Positions 25,770 to 34,869 of a stretch of 64,000 nt of DNA are shown piece by piece. The notes under the pieces were generated by a model, which worked only from the letters and a program-made list of their open reading frames with translations, searched no databases and was not told the origin of the DNA. This DNA comes from Xanthomonas translucens pv. cerealis (lineage in GTDB: Bacteria; Pseudomonadota; Gammaproteobacteria; Xanthomonadales; Xanthomonadaceae), in contig NZ_CP038228.1 of assembly GCF_006838285.1 (NCBI RefSeq), positions 1,922,001 to 1,986,000 on the forward strand. Reading direction: 5' to 3'. Each line of letters opens with the position of its first letter. The stretch's first letter is position 1. A program made the position numbers and the translations under genes.

Positions 25770-27572
25770 TCATCGCAACGGACGCAGAGCTACGTTCCCT
25801 AAGTCCCTTCTTGTGTAAGGAACTTGGCCAGCGGCCAGTATGGCGACGCAACGATCGGCAAAGGCGATTGGTATCGCAAGCGCTCCCAGATGCTGGGCAC
25901 GCGTCAAGCCAACGTAGAGCACGCGCTTGGCCTCAGCATCGGTGCGAGCTTCCCATGATCCAAACAGGGCTTCGCCCCGGTTTTGAGGGGCACGATTAGG
26001 TGGAATTACGACGCAGACAGATCCGTATTCACGGCCTTTCGCCTCGTGAATCTTGGCGCATGGCAGGCCGAGATCTACCGGAAGTTGAAGGTGGTTCGAC
26101 CATTGCGCATTGGTTGGCTTTCGAAAGAAACTACGCACGGTCACACCGGCCGGCAGCGGAAGGTTCAGTTGTTCCGCCTCCACATGAACACGGGCTATCC
26201 ATGCGAGCCGATCAGCATCGGCATTCCCACAGGACCTGGGAAGGCTCATGAGGAAACTCAGTGCACGTCTTCGATACATGCGCCGATCCAGGCCAACGCG
26301 TTCAAAGGCACGCAACAAATGCTCGTTTTCTTGGCGCAACCTCATTAGGTCTAGCAACAACGTCTCCACCGCCAGAACTACAGCTTCCCTCGTCCGCGCC
26401 GTTGCGGCAGGTGACCAGAATTCCGCCGTTTTGCGAGCGAGCGACTCGATCCGCGACCTTCCGTTCGAATCGCTGGGAACCACGCCGGCAGCGCGCTGCG
26501 CGACCTTGCCCGAATGCGCCAAGACGATCGCGTCAGTTGAATCCAATGTAAGCTCAGCAATCCGATCAAGGAAGGCCCGACCGATCGCCGCCGTCGGGCC
26601 TCGACCGCCGTAAGTCAAAAGCAAGACCGGATGCGCAACATTCGCGGTGCCGCCAACAGACTGATCCTCTTGACCACCGTTTCTGAGGGTTGCAGCTAGT
26701 TTGCAGACTGCAGGGCTGCTACGGAAATTTCCCGTTAACACTAGATGCGAATCGACGAGATACGTTTCTTTGAATGCCTGAACGCCCGCAGGATTGCCGT
26801 TGCGAAACTCATATATCGACTGGTCAGGGTCGCACACAAACGTGACATGCACGCCATGCGCTCTCAGCCAAGAAAGGATCTGCAGATCGAGCGGATTGCA
26901 ATCCTGGCCTTCGTCCACCATGACTTCATGAAAACGCGCCGCTAGCGCGCGGCATAGTGCTCCTCCCTTTACGGGGTCACGAATTAACTGCAGCGTTTGA
27001 ACTCGGGCATCGCTGGCGCTCAGATAGCCGGCCTGCAGTAAGCCACGTCGCCGGTTCGCCGCCGCCTGCTGATACCGAGCTTGGTGCTGGAGGACATGGT
27101 TGCGCAACCCGGTGTGCCCAATCCTCATCGGATCAATCACGTTGGTTTCCGGGTCAAACATGTCCAAGCTCACCGCGTCGCCTTGGAAAGCGTATTGCCC
27201 GGCTAACCGGATATTGATGTCCAAGCGATCCCAACTGTCGAGAATGATCGGCCGCATCGTACATGCAGTTCCAAAGGCGGGCAGCACCACAAAATGCCGG
27301 ACAAATGCATCAAGCGTTCCCATGAAACTGGGATGCCTTAGGAGTGGGTCGAGCCCCGCAACCCGACAGCGTTCTCGAAACTCATCCACGGCGGAGTTCG
27401 TGAACGAGAGGATCGCCACGCCTCGACGTTGTGGCAACGCGGCGGCGATTTTGACCAGGCGAGCAATAATCGTACGGGTCTTTCCGGCGCCGGGGCAAGC
27501 ATGCAAAAAAGCACCACCGACATGTGTGGCGAATGCTTCCTGTTCTGCTGTCAGACCATGAATCCCGGTCAT
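25770..27572 (-). CDS. gajB: UvrD/PcrA-like helicase, Gabija GajB-like
   Basis: SF1 helicase of 600 residues with all core motifs: Q-like GLTAEQEAF, Walker A CPGAGKT (residues 26-32), Walker B VMVDEGQD, motif III DPDQSIYEFR, motif IV NFRSS, motif V IHEAKGREYGSV and motif VI LYVGLTRAQH. In Gabija systems GajB assists the GajA nuclease in blocking phage. The start overlaps the stop of the nuclease gene (ATGA), the usual GajA-GajB order. It is somewhat longer than the Bacillus GajB. A generic OLD-helicase pair is the alternative reading. Confidence 0.85.
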   Translation of the reverse strand: MTGIHGLTAEQEAFATHVGGAFLHACPGAGKTRTIIARLVKIAAALPQRRGVAILSFTNSAVDEFRERCRVAGLDPLLRHPSFMGTLDAFVRHFVVLPAFGTACTMRPIILDSWDRLDINIRLAGQYAFQGDAVSLDMFDPETNVIDPMRIGHTGLRNHVLQHQARYQQAAANRRRGLLQAGYLSASDARVQTLQLIRDPVKGGALCRALAARFHEVMVDEGQDCNPLDLQILSWLRAHGVHVTFVCDPDQSIYEFRNGNPAGVQAFKETYLVDSHLVLTGNFRSSPAVCKLAATLRNGGQEDQSVGGTANVAHPVLLLTYGGRGPTAAIGRAFLDRIAELTLDSTDAIVLAHSGKVAQRAAGVVPSDSNGRSRIESLARKTAEFWSPAATARTREAVVLAVETLLLDLMRLRQENEHLLRAFERVGLDRRMYRRRALSFLMSLPRSCGNADADRLAWIARVHVEAEQLNLPLPAGVTVRSFFRKPTNAQWSNHLQLPVDLGLPCAKIHEAKGREYGSVCVVIPPNRAPQNRGEALFGSWEARTDAEAKRVLYVGLTRAQHLGALAIPIAFADRCVAILAAGQVPYTRRDLGNVALRPLR

Positions 27573-29320
27573 GCTTGCGCAGCGCCACGGATCGCATCCG
27601 CGAGATAGAGCGGCACGACAAAAGGCTCACCCGCCGCAATACGTGAAGCGATGGCCTGCGCCAAGTCACCCTTGCGTGTCTTCTTCGCCTCAATCAGCTT
27701 AAGGAATGCGTCTGGACGATCTTGCACCGCGGCACCCTCGATCCTATCCGTCCAGTCACGACGAGAGTTTCGATGCAGACGAAGAAAAACGCTCTTTAGA
27801 AAGACTTCGTTGCCAGCACCAAAGATCTCATGCTCCAGCGTGTGCTGATTCGTCAACACCGTCAACGCCTGCGGCGCACCGTGGGTCGCAGCGAGGTTTT
27901 CCAGGTCAACCTTCCGATTCCCCAACACCGTTGGGTCTGCGTCGGTGATAACGATCAGTCGGTCAGCGATACGCGCATCGCCATGCGGTCGTAGCAACAC
28001 CTCGACGTAGGGACGAAAGTCCACGCCCTCGATCGGCACGATGACCGTTCCTTTGAACCGCAGCCATCCATCGGCATCACCGGCGAGAACAAGCTGTTGT
28101 GCCAATACGGGCAACAACAGCGCCTCAGCAATTCCTTCGACGAGGATGGCCCGGTTGCCGAACAGCAGCGCGGATCGGGTCACGTCTAAATAGCGACTGA
28201 TCTTATCCAGTGTCTTTGGCTTGAGCCCGAGTTCAGCGACGGGCACGCTGACCGACTCCGAGATCGCCACCCCGTTTTGGTCGCGACGACGCGAGCGCAT
28301 CACCACCAGATGCACTGGAGAGACCCATGCCGTCAGGTTTGGTGAATGGGTTGTTACGACGATCTGGATACGGCCTTCCGGTTTGCCTGCCTCGACGACG
28401 CGATCCGCCGATTGGCGTGCTTGGTCCAACAAGAATTCGAGAACCAGCACCTGCAGTTGCGGGTGCAGATGCGCTTCCGGTTCTTCGACGAGAAAGATCG
28501 TAAGGTCAGCTTCCTTGGCTTTTGCCAGTTCGACGACCACTGTGGCCATGTAGAGCAGGTTGGAGTAGCCAAGACCAGAGGCCCGGACGTCTTCGGGCAC
28601 AAGGCCAGAATCGGCCATACGAAATCTCAAGTCGCGAGCGACATCGAGCAGGGTTTCTGCACCGAAGTCCAAGGCTGCTGTCTGCGGACGAACCCCATTG
28701 GTCAGCAGCCCGAGGGCGTTACCGATCTCCGTGTTCATCGTCGTCAGGATGTCGGGTCTGGCGTCCGCGCGCCTGACACCAGCCAGGAAGTTCAGTTCTT
28801 GATCCTTCGGTAGAAAATGGCGAAGTAGCGCCATCACACGTGTCCCGCTGCCCGTGCCAAGCGCCTGATGCGCATCGCGCAAGGGCGGCAAATAGACGTG
28901 TCGGATCAAGTCGGTAGAGCCGGCTTCGGGTTCGTTGGTGTCGAAACGCCCGGCCCAAACAGTGGTCTTGCCACGCGGTGCGCGCTCGGATCTCGACTCA
29001 TACCGATACCCGAAGACAGCTTCGTCCCTGGTGGGATCAGGGACCGCAGAGATCAGCAATCCTTTCAGTGTGTCGCCGAGCCCTCGGAAAACACCTTCGA
29101 TCTGGAAGTTTGGGACGATTGCATGGCGTCGGACATCTTCATCTTCCGGATACCGCTCCCGGCGTCCGCTCAATGGCAAGGTGAGCAATCGAATCGCGTC
29201 TACGACGTTGGACTTCCCACCATTGTTTTCACCGACCAAGACGGTGAGATCGGCTCGGAGGCTAACACTTACGTTGTCGCAAGACCGGAAACGTGAAATT
29301 ACCAAGCCGCCCAAATACAT
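27569..29320 (-). CDS. gajA: OLD-family ATPase/TOPRIM nuclease, Gabija GajA-like
   Basis: Protein of 583 residues. The N-terminal ABC-type ATPase has Walker A GENNGGKS (residues 30-37), a signature-like GLGYSNLL and Walker B LVEEPEAHLHPQ. The C-terminal TOPRIM domain has the Glu in ILVEGIAEALLLP and the Asp pair in IVITDADPT. These match class 2 OLD nucleases; GajA is a nicking endonuclease relieved by nucleotide depletion during infection. The ATG at the MYLGG start has AAGGGAGG seven bases upstream and is preferred over an upstream TTG. Length is close to that of Bacillus GajA (about 580). Confidence 0.86.
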   Translation of the reverse strand: MYLGGLVISRFRSCDNVSVSLRADLTVLVGENNGGKSNVVDAIRLLTLPLSGRRERYPEDEDVRRHAIVPNFQIEGVFRGLGDTLKGLLISAVPDPTRDEAVFGYRYESRSERAPRGKTTVWAGRFDTNEPEAGSTDLIRHVYLPPLRDAHQALGTGSGTRVMALLRHFLPKDQELNFLAGVRRADARPDILTTMNTEIGNALGLLTNGVRPQTAALDFGAETLLDVARDLRFRMADSGLVPEDVRASGLGYSNLLYMATVVVELAKAKEADLTIFLVEEPEAHLHPQLQVLVLEFLLDQARQSADRVVEAGKPEGRIQIVVTTHSPNLTAWVSPVHLVVMRSRRRDQNGVAISESVSVPVAELGLKPKTLDKISRYLDVTRSALLFGNRAILVEGIAEALLLPVLAQQLVLAGDADGWLRFKGTVIVPIEGVDFRPYVEVLLRPHGDARIADRLIVITDADPTVLGNRKVDLENLAATHGAPQALTVLTNQHTLEHEIFGAGNEVFLKSVFLRLHRNSRRDWTDRIEGAAVQDRPDAFLKLIEAKKTRKGDLAQAIASRIAAGEPFVVPLYLADAIRGAAQA

Positions 29321-29414
29321 GAAGCCTCCCTTGCCGACTGACAAATCCGAATTTATGATTTTTAACTACGCTTCTTCCCCTGGCCCTAGGCCACAAATTT
29401 TCGTTGGGGCCAAC

Positions 29415-30473
29415 CTAACCGTCCTTTAAAGCGGTCGAGAACATAACTCGATCAACTTCCCAATAATCAAGCAGGCAATAAAGCATGCTGCGAAGCTCAG
29501 GGGTCGCAGTTGAATCAGAAGAAAAATCTCGGCTCATCGCAATTTGCTCGAATTCTTTGGCAACCGAAAACAACGTCCTGGCAACTTCATTCTTCGAAAA
29601 GAATTCACCTAGGATGCTTGTATTTAGATCTTCCAGCTGACGATCAATGCTTGATCGAACTTGTCTGGATATCGCCATGCCGTCGTTGGCATGTTGCTCA
29701 ATGAGGCCCATGGCCACGTTCAAGATCTTCTTGAGACCGGCACTACCTTTTGAGCCATATGTGAACCCATCTTTGATAAGCACGCTGCGTTCGGATTGCT
29801 CGTGGAAAGAAAGTTCTCGCATGCAATAATCGACGGCGACGGCGATGAAAGAACACACCATGTATAAGCAGCGCAGTGCTGTCTCACGCTGATTACTTTT
29901 CGTGATGGATTGCTCGGCAAAAAACTTGCCTTGCGAGAGCCACTCGTTGCAGCTATCGAAGGACAACGATTTCGCCAACAGACTTTTGGAGAGAAGCATA
30001 CGGCCCCGCCAATCGCCATCGAGTTTGTTTAGCGAATACTCGTCAATTCTCGAGAAAAATTCTTCTTCTGAAAATCTGAGAGCATTAGGGGCGTCTGCTT
30101 TATCCAGCTTACCCAAGAAGGTCCCATCAAGAACCAAGACACCCAGTTCCCGGCCAAAATCTTTCACTTCCTGACGCTTCTCTGTCGTCGCCACGACCGC
30201 ATTGGTAGCCTTGGTTGCAACACGAAGCCCTTGAACCCAAAATATTCTTTCTATGGCCTGGGGTGTCTTTTTGTTTTTGGCATCCACCAACGTGATTTCG
30301 CGCGACACGGATGAGGTGCGGCTATAAAGCCAAAGATCGATGTCGGTAACATCAAATCCTTCATAGATAAACGGCACGCCCCTGACGACGTAATAGCCGG
30401 CCTTAAGAAAGTAGCTGCGTAGCAGCTCTTCCATTCTGGGGCCCTTAAGCAGCACTTGCGGACTCTTACTCAT
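29415..30473 (-). CDS. Unknown protein with N-terminal PD-(D/E)XK nuclease-like domain
   Basis: Protein of 352 residues. The first ~120 residues look like a Mrr/VRR-type PD-(D/E)XK fold: Glu16 in the first helix, Asp46 in TDIDLWLYS, and Asp64-Ala-Lys66 in LVDAKNKK, followed by a helix (QAIERIFWVQG) and VVATTEKR. This supports a metal-dependent DNase. The remaining ~230 residues are mostly helical and not recognised. Its start overlaps the stop of the 420-residue gene (ATGA), and that gene follows the ABC-3C ATPase by 15 nt, so it belongs to the same transcript. Phage defence is inferred from context. Confidence 0.7.
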   Translation of the reverse strand: MSKSPQVLLKGPRMEELLRSYFLKAGYYVVRGVPFIYEGFDVTDIDLWLYSRTSSVSREITLVDAKNKKTPQAIERIFWVQGLRVATKATNAVVATTEKRQEVKDFGRELGVLVLDGTFLGKLDKADAPNALRFSEEEFFSRIDEYSLNKLDGDWRGRMLLSKSLLAKSLSFDSCNEWLSQGKFFAEQSITKSNQRETALRCLYMVCSFIAVAVDYCMRELSFHEQSERSVLIKDGFTYGSKGSAGLKKILNVAMGLIEQHANDGMAISRQVRSSIDRQLEDLNTSILGEFFSKNEVARTLFSVAKEFEQIAMSRDFSSDSTATPELRSMLYCLLDYWEVDRVMFSTALKDG

Positions 30474-31732
30474 ATTCCGCCTCCGGTACGAAGAATAGAG
30501 AGCATGTCATTGGTAGCCTTGGGGCTCATCTGCGTTTGTGCTCTGCGGATCTTTTCACGGTTGTGTTCAGGGCCGGTAAAAGTGGTGACTGCTGCTGTTG
30601 GAAGCGAGCTTAAGGAATGTTCACTAACATCACCCTGACGAATTGCTTGGAGAGCAAGTTCGCCAACTTCCGTTTTCAACAATCTCAGCATCGGTCCAGT
30701 GCGCCACTTCTTGGTGCCTGTCTTGACCTCAACAACGCCTTTCAATTCGAGCACTTTATAGTCCTGCGCGATGGCATTCACAGGACCGACGCTTTCACCC
30801 CGCACCAACGCACTTAGCAGCGCATCCACCATTTGTATCTGCCCTCGGGCATATGAGCTCTTCGTCATCCCATAGGTGACGGAACTGACAAATGCTTTTG
30901 CAAGATCGAACGCGTCGTCAACCATCGAATTGCTGTATTTCGAGAATGCCGATGGCAATGTCAGAAACCCCACATCTTCGGTTGAATTGCTAACTACACT
31001 GATGTCGAACAATCCAATGGCCGTAACTTTCTTAAAGAGTGGCTCTCCAAGAAGTTTGCTTGCAAAATCCGTGTCGACGCATGCCTGTTTTTTCAGGGTT
31101 TGTGTGAGCTCATGCAGTTTTATTTGCTCAGCCGAAGTGAGCGAGTCAAGCACGGCTTTGATTTTTCGAGTCGTTTCGCGACGGAACAGATTGCCATTGA
31201 ATAACAATGTTTCGCCCGGACTGAGTTTTTCCGCATCCACGAATCCGACCTGTTCCGCGTCAGACATCAATTGACCGATCTCCGCCTTACCGAGCTTATA
31301 GGAGTCGGCCAACTCTACGGCTACGTGCCCAGCGAGAACGGGTTCGATGGAAGCTAGTTCTGCAAGTGCAATTGAGGCAACTTCCGTTGAGCCGGGAGAA
31401 AGGGCATCAAAAATGTCTGACGTATGCTGCAATGTCTTTGCGGTAGTCACCCCGAGCACCGCAATTCCACCGCCTGCGGTGTCAATTAAACGCTGCTGCT
31501 GCAGAACTTCTATGAGTTTTGGCAACTCAAATGTCGTGTTGATATTCGCGGCTTTTGCCAGAACCGTGAGCCGATCATTGTTGACGGTGACCTGATTATT
31601 GGATGAAATCGCGGAAAGCAAAATCCCCGCTTTCCCAGCAAGAAACGTCTTTTCATATCCAGTCTGATTGGTGACGCCCTGAAGCTTGTTGGTATGATGA
31701 ATTAGCCATGATCCTTTGGTCTTTTTGTCCAT
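30470..31732 (-). CDS. Unknown protein, possibly multiple winged-helix segments
   Basis: Protein of 420 residues, not recognised. It starts MDKKTKGSWLIHHTNKL and has several helix-helix-strand stretches that resemble winged-helix units (for example LPKLIEVLQQQRLIDTAGGG and KAEIGQLMSDAEQVGFVD). No catalytic motif is visible. The ATG was chosen over a GTG three codons upstream because AAGGTG lies at the right spacing. It sits 15 nt after the DUF2326 ATPase gene and overlaps the nuclease-like gene, so it is a tightly coupled partner of both. A recognition or adaptor role is a guess. Confidence 0.65.
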   Translation of the reverse strand: MDKKTKGSWLIHHTNKLQGVTNQTGYEKTFLAGKAGILLSAISSNNQVTVNNDRLTVLAKAANINTTFELPKLIEVLQQQRLIDTAGGGIAVLGVTTAKTLQHTSDIFDALSPGSTEVASIALAELASIEPVLAGHVAVELADSYKLGKAEIGQLMSDAEQVGFVDAEKLSPGETLLFNGNLFRRETTRKIKAVLDSLTSAEQIKLHELTQTLKKQACVDTDFASKLLGEPLFKKVTAIGLFDISVVSNSTEDVGFLTLPSAFSKYSNSMVDDAFDLAKAFVSSVTYGMTKSSYARGQIQMVDALLSALVRGESVGPVNAIAQDYKVLELKGVVEVKTGTKKWRTGPMLRLLKTEVGELALQAIRQGDVSEHSLSSLPTAAVTTFTGPEHNREKIRRAQTQMSPKATNDMLSILRTGGGI

Positions 31733-31747
31733 TTTCGTCACCTTTAT

Positions 31748-33469
31748 TTAACCAAATCGAATACCGAACAACCCGCCGTCTTCAGTCGCATCAGTCAGGC
31801 GCGTCGGAAGCACATGATCATTTAGATCAAATCCCTCAATGGTTTCTTTGAAGGCGTCGTCTTCGTTCATCGTCACGATGTACTGAAAGCCAAGTTCCTG
31901 CGAAATCTCCGAACCCAAGCGCAAGGCGCTGATCACCTGTCGGCCGTCAACACCATCGAACAGGTGGCTGTCATGGATCAAGAAGCCGGGTCCTATCTGC
32001 CGCTTGTGGCACAGGCGCATAAGCATCATGTCAAAGCAGAAGATCTGCATGTTCTTGATGCCCTTGCTGCGTTGACCCTGCATCGGAAACTTGAACATCG
32101 GGCCATTGGAGGTTTCGTCGACGGTCATGCTGCCGGCCGACTCGTAGAGCCGTTGCGACGTTTCCTCGAAGGCAACGATGGCTTCGGCCAGCCGATCCTT
32201 CTGCTCGGCAAAATCGCGGCGTAGCCGGATCGTGAGCCGGTTGCGCTCGATCTCCAACTCGTTTTTCGTACCTTCGAGTTGCTCGGCCGCTTCGAAACGC
32301 TGCCGCACGGATTCCACCTCCGATTCCAGGCGACCTAACTCCCCCTGCAACTTGAGGAACTGATCCAGAGCGCCATGGCTCCTGAGGATGCCCATGATCT
32401 CCGCACGTCGCTGGTCGAGTTGCGCTTTCTGGCTGTCACGCAACTCAATCCGTAGCTGTGCCGCTTCGAGTTCACTGGACAAATAGTCCCTGCGATTGCG
32501 CACAACCGATTGATGGAAGCTTTGCACGTCCTCGTAACGACGCTTTACGAGACCAGGAAGTGCAACGCCCGCTTCCTGATAGACCGCTCGCAGGTCTTCC
32601 AGGTCCGGTGGAATTTCGGAGGCCAGCGCGCCTTCGAGATCACGGATGGCTGCGAAGTCTATGGTGTTGGCATTGGCCAGTTCGTTGAGCTGACGCGTCA
32701 GCTTGGCGCTTTCGACTTCCAGTTCCCGGTACTCAGGTAATACTTGGAAGGTTTCGATTTCCGAATAGAGCTTCTTGAGACGAGATTCCTGCAGGGTTAA
32801 CTGTGTGCGCAAATCAGCTGCCTTGCCGATGATTGAGCCGAACGCCCCCGTACCCGCCGCCTTCTTCAATTCTTCCAAGGTCTTTTCACGATCACGAACC
32901 GCTTGCCAATCGCGCGCAATCTGCCAGTCCAGCCCAAAGAGAAACATCAGCGCCATTTGCATGTCGCCCGTTCCCTGCATGGTGGCCTGCTTCTCTGGCG
33001 TGGTGAACGCGCCGCTCATCTGGCGCCGTACAAAGTAGGCAAATAGTGATCGAAACGATGGAGGCTTGCTGCCTGCCGCTTCGAGGCTGCTTAGGCCGAA
33101 CATCTCCTCACCGAGAAACGTGACCCAATCGGTTGCCGATAGCTTTCGCTTGGCATCCGGTGGCGTTGTTATGTAGATCTTGGCTTTGGCGCTCCCGCTG
33201 CGCTCGACGACAGTCCGCGCATCCTTCAAATCGAAGTCCATGCCGAAAGTGTATTCGGCCAACTCAGGCGTGCGGAAGATGGAATCAGGACCGGCTTCCG
33301 AGCCGGTCAGAAAATGAACTGTTTCAATGAAACTCGTTTTGCCTGCGCGGTTGCGCGTTTGCTTGGTACTTGCGCCTTCGGTTTTTTGGGCAAGCAGCAC
33401 GTTCAGACCTGGCTTCAAATCGCCGAGATTCTTGAAGGTGGGCAGCGTGCTGAAAAGATGGTGGATCAA
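31748..33469 (-). CDS. DUF2326 SMC/Rad50-like ATPase of an ABC three-component system
   Basis: Protein of 573 residues. The N-terminus has a variant Walker A (NRAGKTS, residues 40-46) and IETVHFLTGS. The middle is a long charged coiled coil (roughly 190-450), and the C-terminus has FLIHDSHLFDGVDGRQ, the Walker B region typical of DUF2326 proteins. Such ATPases are the sensor or motor part of ABC-3C defence systems. The start is a TTG overlapping the stop of the middle-component gene. No other start gives the family N-terminus MIHHLFS. Confidence 0.85.
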   Translation of the reverse strand: MIHHLFSTLPTFKNLGDLKPGLNVLLAQKTEGASTKQTRNRAGKTSFIETVHFLTGSEAGPDSIFRTPELAEYTFGMDFDLKDARTVVERSGSAKAKIYITTPPDAKRKLSATDWVTFLGEEMFGLSSLEAAGSKPPSFRSLFAYFVRRQMSGAFTTPEKQATMQGTGDMQMALMFLFGLDWQIARDWQAVRDREKTLEELKKAAGTGAFGSIIGKAADLRTQLTLQESRLKKLYSEIETFQVLPEYRELEVESAKLTRQLNELANANTIDFAAIRDLEGALASEIPPDLEDLRAVYQEAGVALPGLVKRRYEDVQSFHQSVVRNRRDYLSSELEAAQLRIELRDSQKAQLDQRRAEIMGILRSHGALDQFLKLQGELGRLESEVESVRQRFEAAEQLEGTKNELEIERNRLTIRLRRDFAEQKDRLAEAIVAFEETSQRLYESAGSMTVDETSNGPMFKFPMQGQRSKGIKNMQIFCFDMMLMRLCHKRQIGPGFLIHDSHLFDGVDGRQVISALRLGSEISQELGFQYIVTMNEDDAFKETIEGFDLNDHVLPTRLTDATEDGGLFGIRFG

Positions 33470-33717
33470 GCTTCCCTCCGTGCCACAAGGCCATTTTCAA
33501 GTTCGATAGTTCCAAGGGAATACAGCAGGTCCAGCGCAAGCACGAACCAGTCGTAGGTTATTCGCCGAGGGCGAATAACCACGCCCCCTTGGCCCTGTCG
33601 GTTCAACTCCTCCCACAGCGCGGAAACCGTTTTGGGCCGAACGAGAAAAGTGAGGACATGAGCGCCCACAGTCAGCAGGGCGCGATCTTGCGGAAGATGC
33701 TTGGACGGTAGGATCAT
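33466..33717 (-). CDS. ABC-3C system middle component (MC6-like)
   Basis: Small protein of 83 residues beginning MILPSKHLPQDRALLTVGA, the characteristic start of ABC-3C middle components, with a winged-helix-like body (TVSALWEEL, ITYDWFVLALDLLYSLGTIEL). It is thought to link the ATPase to the effector. The ATG has GAGG at the proper distance, and it overlaps the effector stop (ATGA) and the ATPase start. An in-frame upstream start would run into the effector gene and is less likely. Confidence 0.82.
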   Translation of the reverse strand: MILPSKHLPQDRALLTVGAHVLTFLVRPKTVSALWEELNRQGQGGVVIRPRRITYDWFVLALDLLYSLGTIELENGLVARREA

Positions 33718-34649
33718 GTTGACCTCACCGTCCGGGCATCTTCGAATATTTCGCACTTGTCGAAAAGATAGGCCATGACCGCAAGCACCGCCGCCTTATG
33801 CGTGGGAGTTGTGTTCATGACTCCCCCCGCCCAGGTTTCAAGCTGCCCAAAAATCTCGTCGGGATGAAGCGAGGGGATCGTATCCCTCAGAGACACGTAT
33901 TGACTGTTGAATGCCGATGCAATTTGTTCGCCGTATACGGGATTCTTCCAGTTATCGAAGAACTGCGCTACCAACGGCGATTTCTGCATCCCGATCTTCA
34001 AAAAGTCGGCGACTACCGCAGATAAAAGATTTGCCTCGATTTTCCCCCGCGATACATCTTTGACTTCACTTGTCTCCGGCGTGGGAGCAACGTGGATGTG
34101 CTTAAGTACGGCTAACAGATCGCTGTAGCCCAGATTGACGTTTGCCTCCATGGTCAGGGAGGGACCGAACCAGGACTCAAGATCCTCCAAACTGAGTTGG
34201 CGAAACTTCGACAGCATCTCATCCCAACCGCAGTGACCAATCTTGATCTTCGGGTTTTCTTGCGCGAGCTTGGCTAGCGCTTCGATGATATGGGGACCAA
34301 GGCGCCCATCGGGTGCGTTATGAACAAAAGTCCACTCACCAAAATATTTTTCCCAATGCTCTTTTGCGCCCTCGAAATCCTCGTTGATCTTTTTGATGGC
34401 TTCAGCAGCAGTCAACTCATTGGGCGCATAGCTCTGAAATAAGGTTCGGGCCGAGTGCAGGTATCCGTCATTTTTCCGGTCGCCAACATTGCCCCATGGT
34501 CGGCAGGCCATGAAATCGTTCGGGTGGGCCTTCGCCATCAGTTTTTCGAACAGGCGCTGAAATCCGTCCCCCTTGGCTTCAAGGAAGATGATGCGGAAAT
34601 CTTTTTCGTAGCCGAGCTGTTGTATGCGATCCATGCGGTTCAGGGCCAT
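33714..34649 (-). CDS. ABC-3C effector protein with REase-like N-terminal region
   Basis: Protein of 311 residues. The N-terminal segment LFEKLMAKAHPNDFMACRPWGNVGDRKNDGYL followed by FQSYAP is the typical sequence of restriction-endonuclease-like ABC-3C effectors (Asp57 and Asp61 as candidate ligands). The C-terminal ~120 residues (KIEANLLSAVVADFLKIG onward) match the ABC-3C C-terminal domain region. On activation the effector is expected to cut nucleic acid. It is the first of three overlapping system genes and lies 28 nt after the RelB-like gene. Confidence 0.8.
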   Translation of the reverse strand: MALNRMDRIQQLGYEKDFRIIFLEAKGDGFQRLFEKLMAKAHPNDFMACRPWGNVGDRKNDGYLHSARTLFQSYAPNELTAAEAIKKINEDFEGAKEHWEKYFGEWTFVHNAPDGRLGPHIIEALAKLAQENPKIKIGHCGWDEMLSKFRQLSLEDLESWFGPSLTMEANVNLGYSDLLAVLKHIHVAPTPETSEVKDVSRGKIEANLLSAVVADFLKIGMQKSPLVAQFFDNWKNPVYGEQIASAFNSQYVSLRDTIPSLHPDEIFGQLETWAGGVMNTTPTHKAAVLAVMAYLFDKCEIFEDARTVRST

Positions 34650-34677
34650 GACTGGTTAAGTGTTTTCAGGCACAACC

Positions 34678-34869
34678 TCATGGCGTCTTCCGATCCGAAT
34701 GGGGAAGGACGCGATTGACGTCAAACGGCAGCGCTTTGTCTGCTGCAATGCGGGTTAGCAGCATACGGATGGCATCCGAAACAGACAGTCCCATATCGGC
34801 CAGGACGCTACTCGCTTCTTCTTTGATATGCCCGTCTATCCAGGCACGAACGACGTCAGTGCTAGCCAT
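34678..34869 (-). CDS. RelB/DinJ-like ribbon-helix-helix protein, C-terminally short, no toxin partner
   Basis: Protein of 63 residues. VRAWIDGHIKEEASSVLADMGLSVSDAIRMLLTRIAADKALPFDV aligns by eye with the DNA-binding dimerisation half of DinJ. DinJ is about 86 residues; the toxin-binding tail is replaced by about 10 unrelated residues. No RelE/YafQ-type toxin gene follows. Instead the ABC-3C effector starts 28 nt downstream. It is likely a stand-alone repressor of the defence operon. Confidence 0.75.
   Translation of the reverse strand: MASTDVVRAWIDGHIKEEASSVLADMGLSVSDAIRMLLTRIAADKALPFDVNRVLPHSDRKTP

Noticed and set aside
33466..34649. Middle component and effector considered as a toxin-antitoxin pair
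   Set aside because: Sequence starts (MILPSKHLP; RPWGNVGDRKNDGY) and the adjacent DUF2326 ATPase fit ABC-3C much better.
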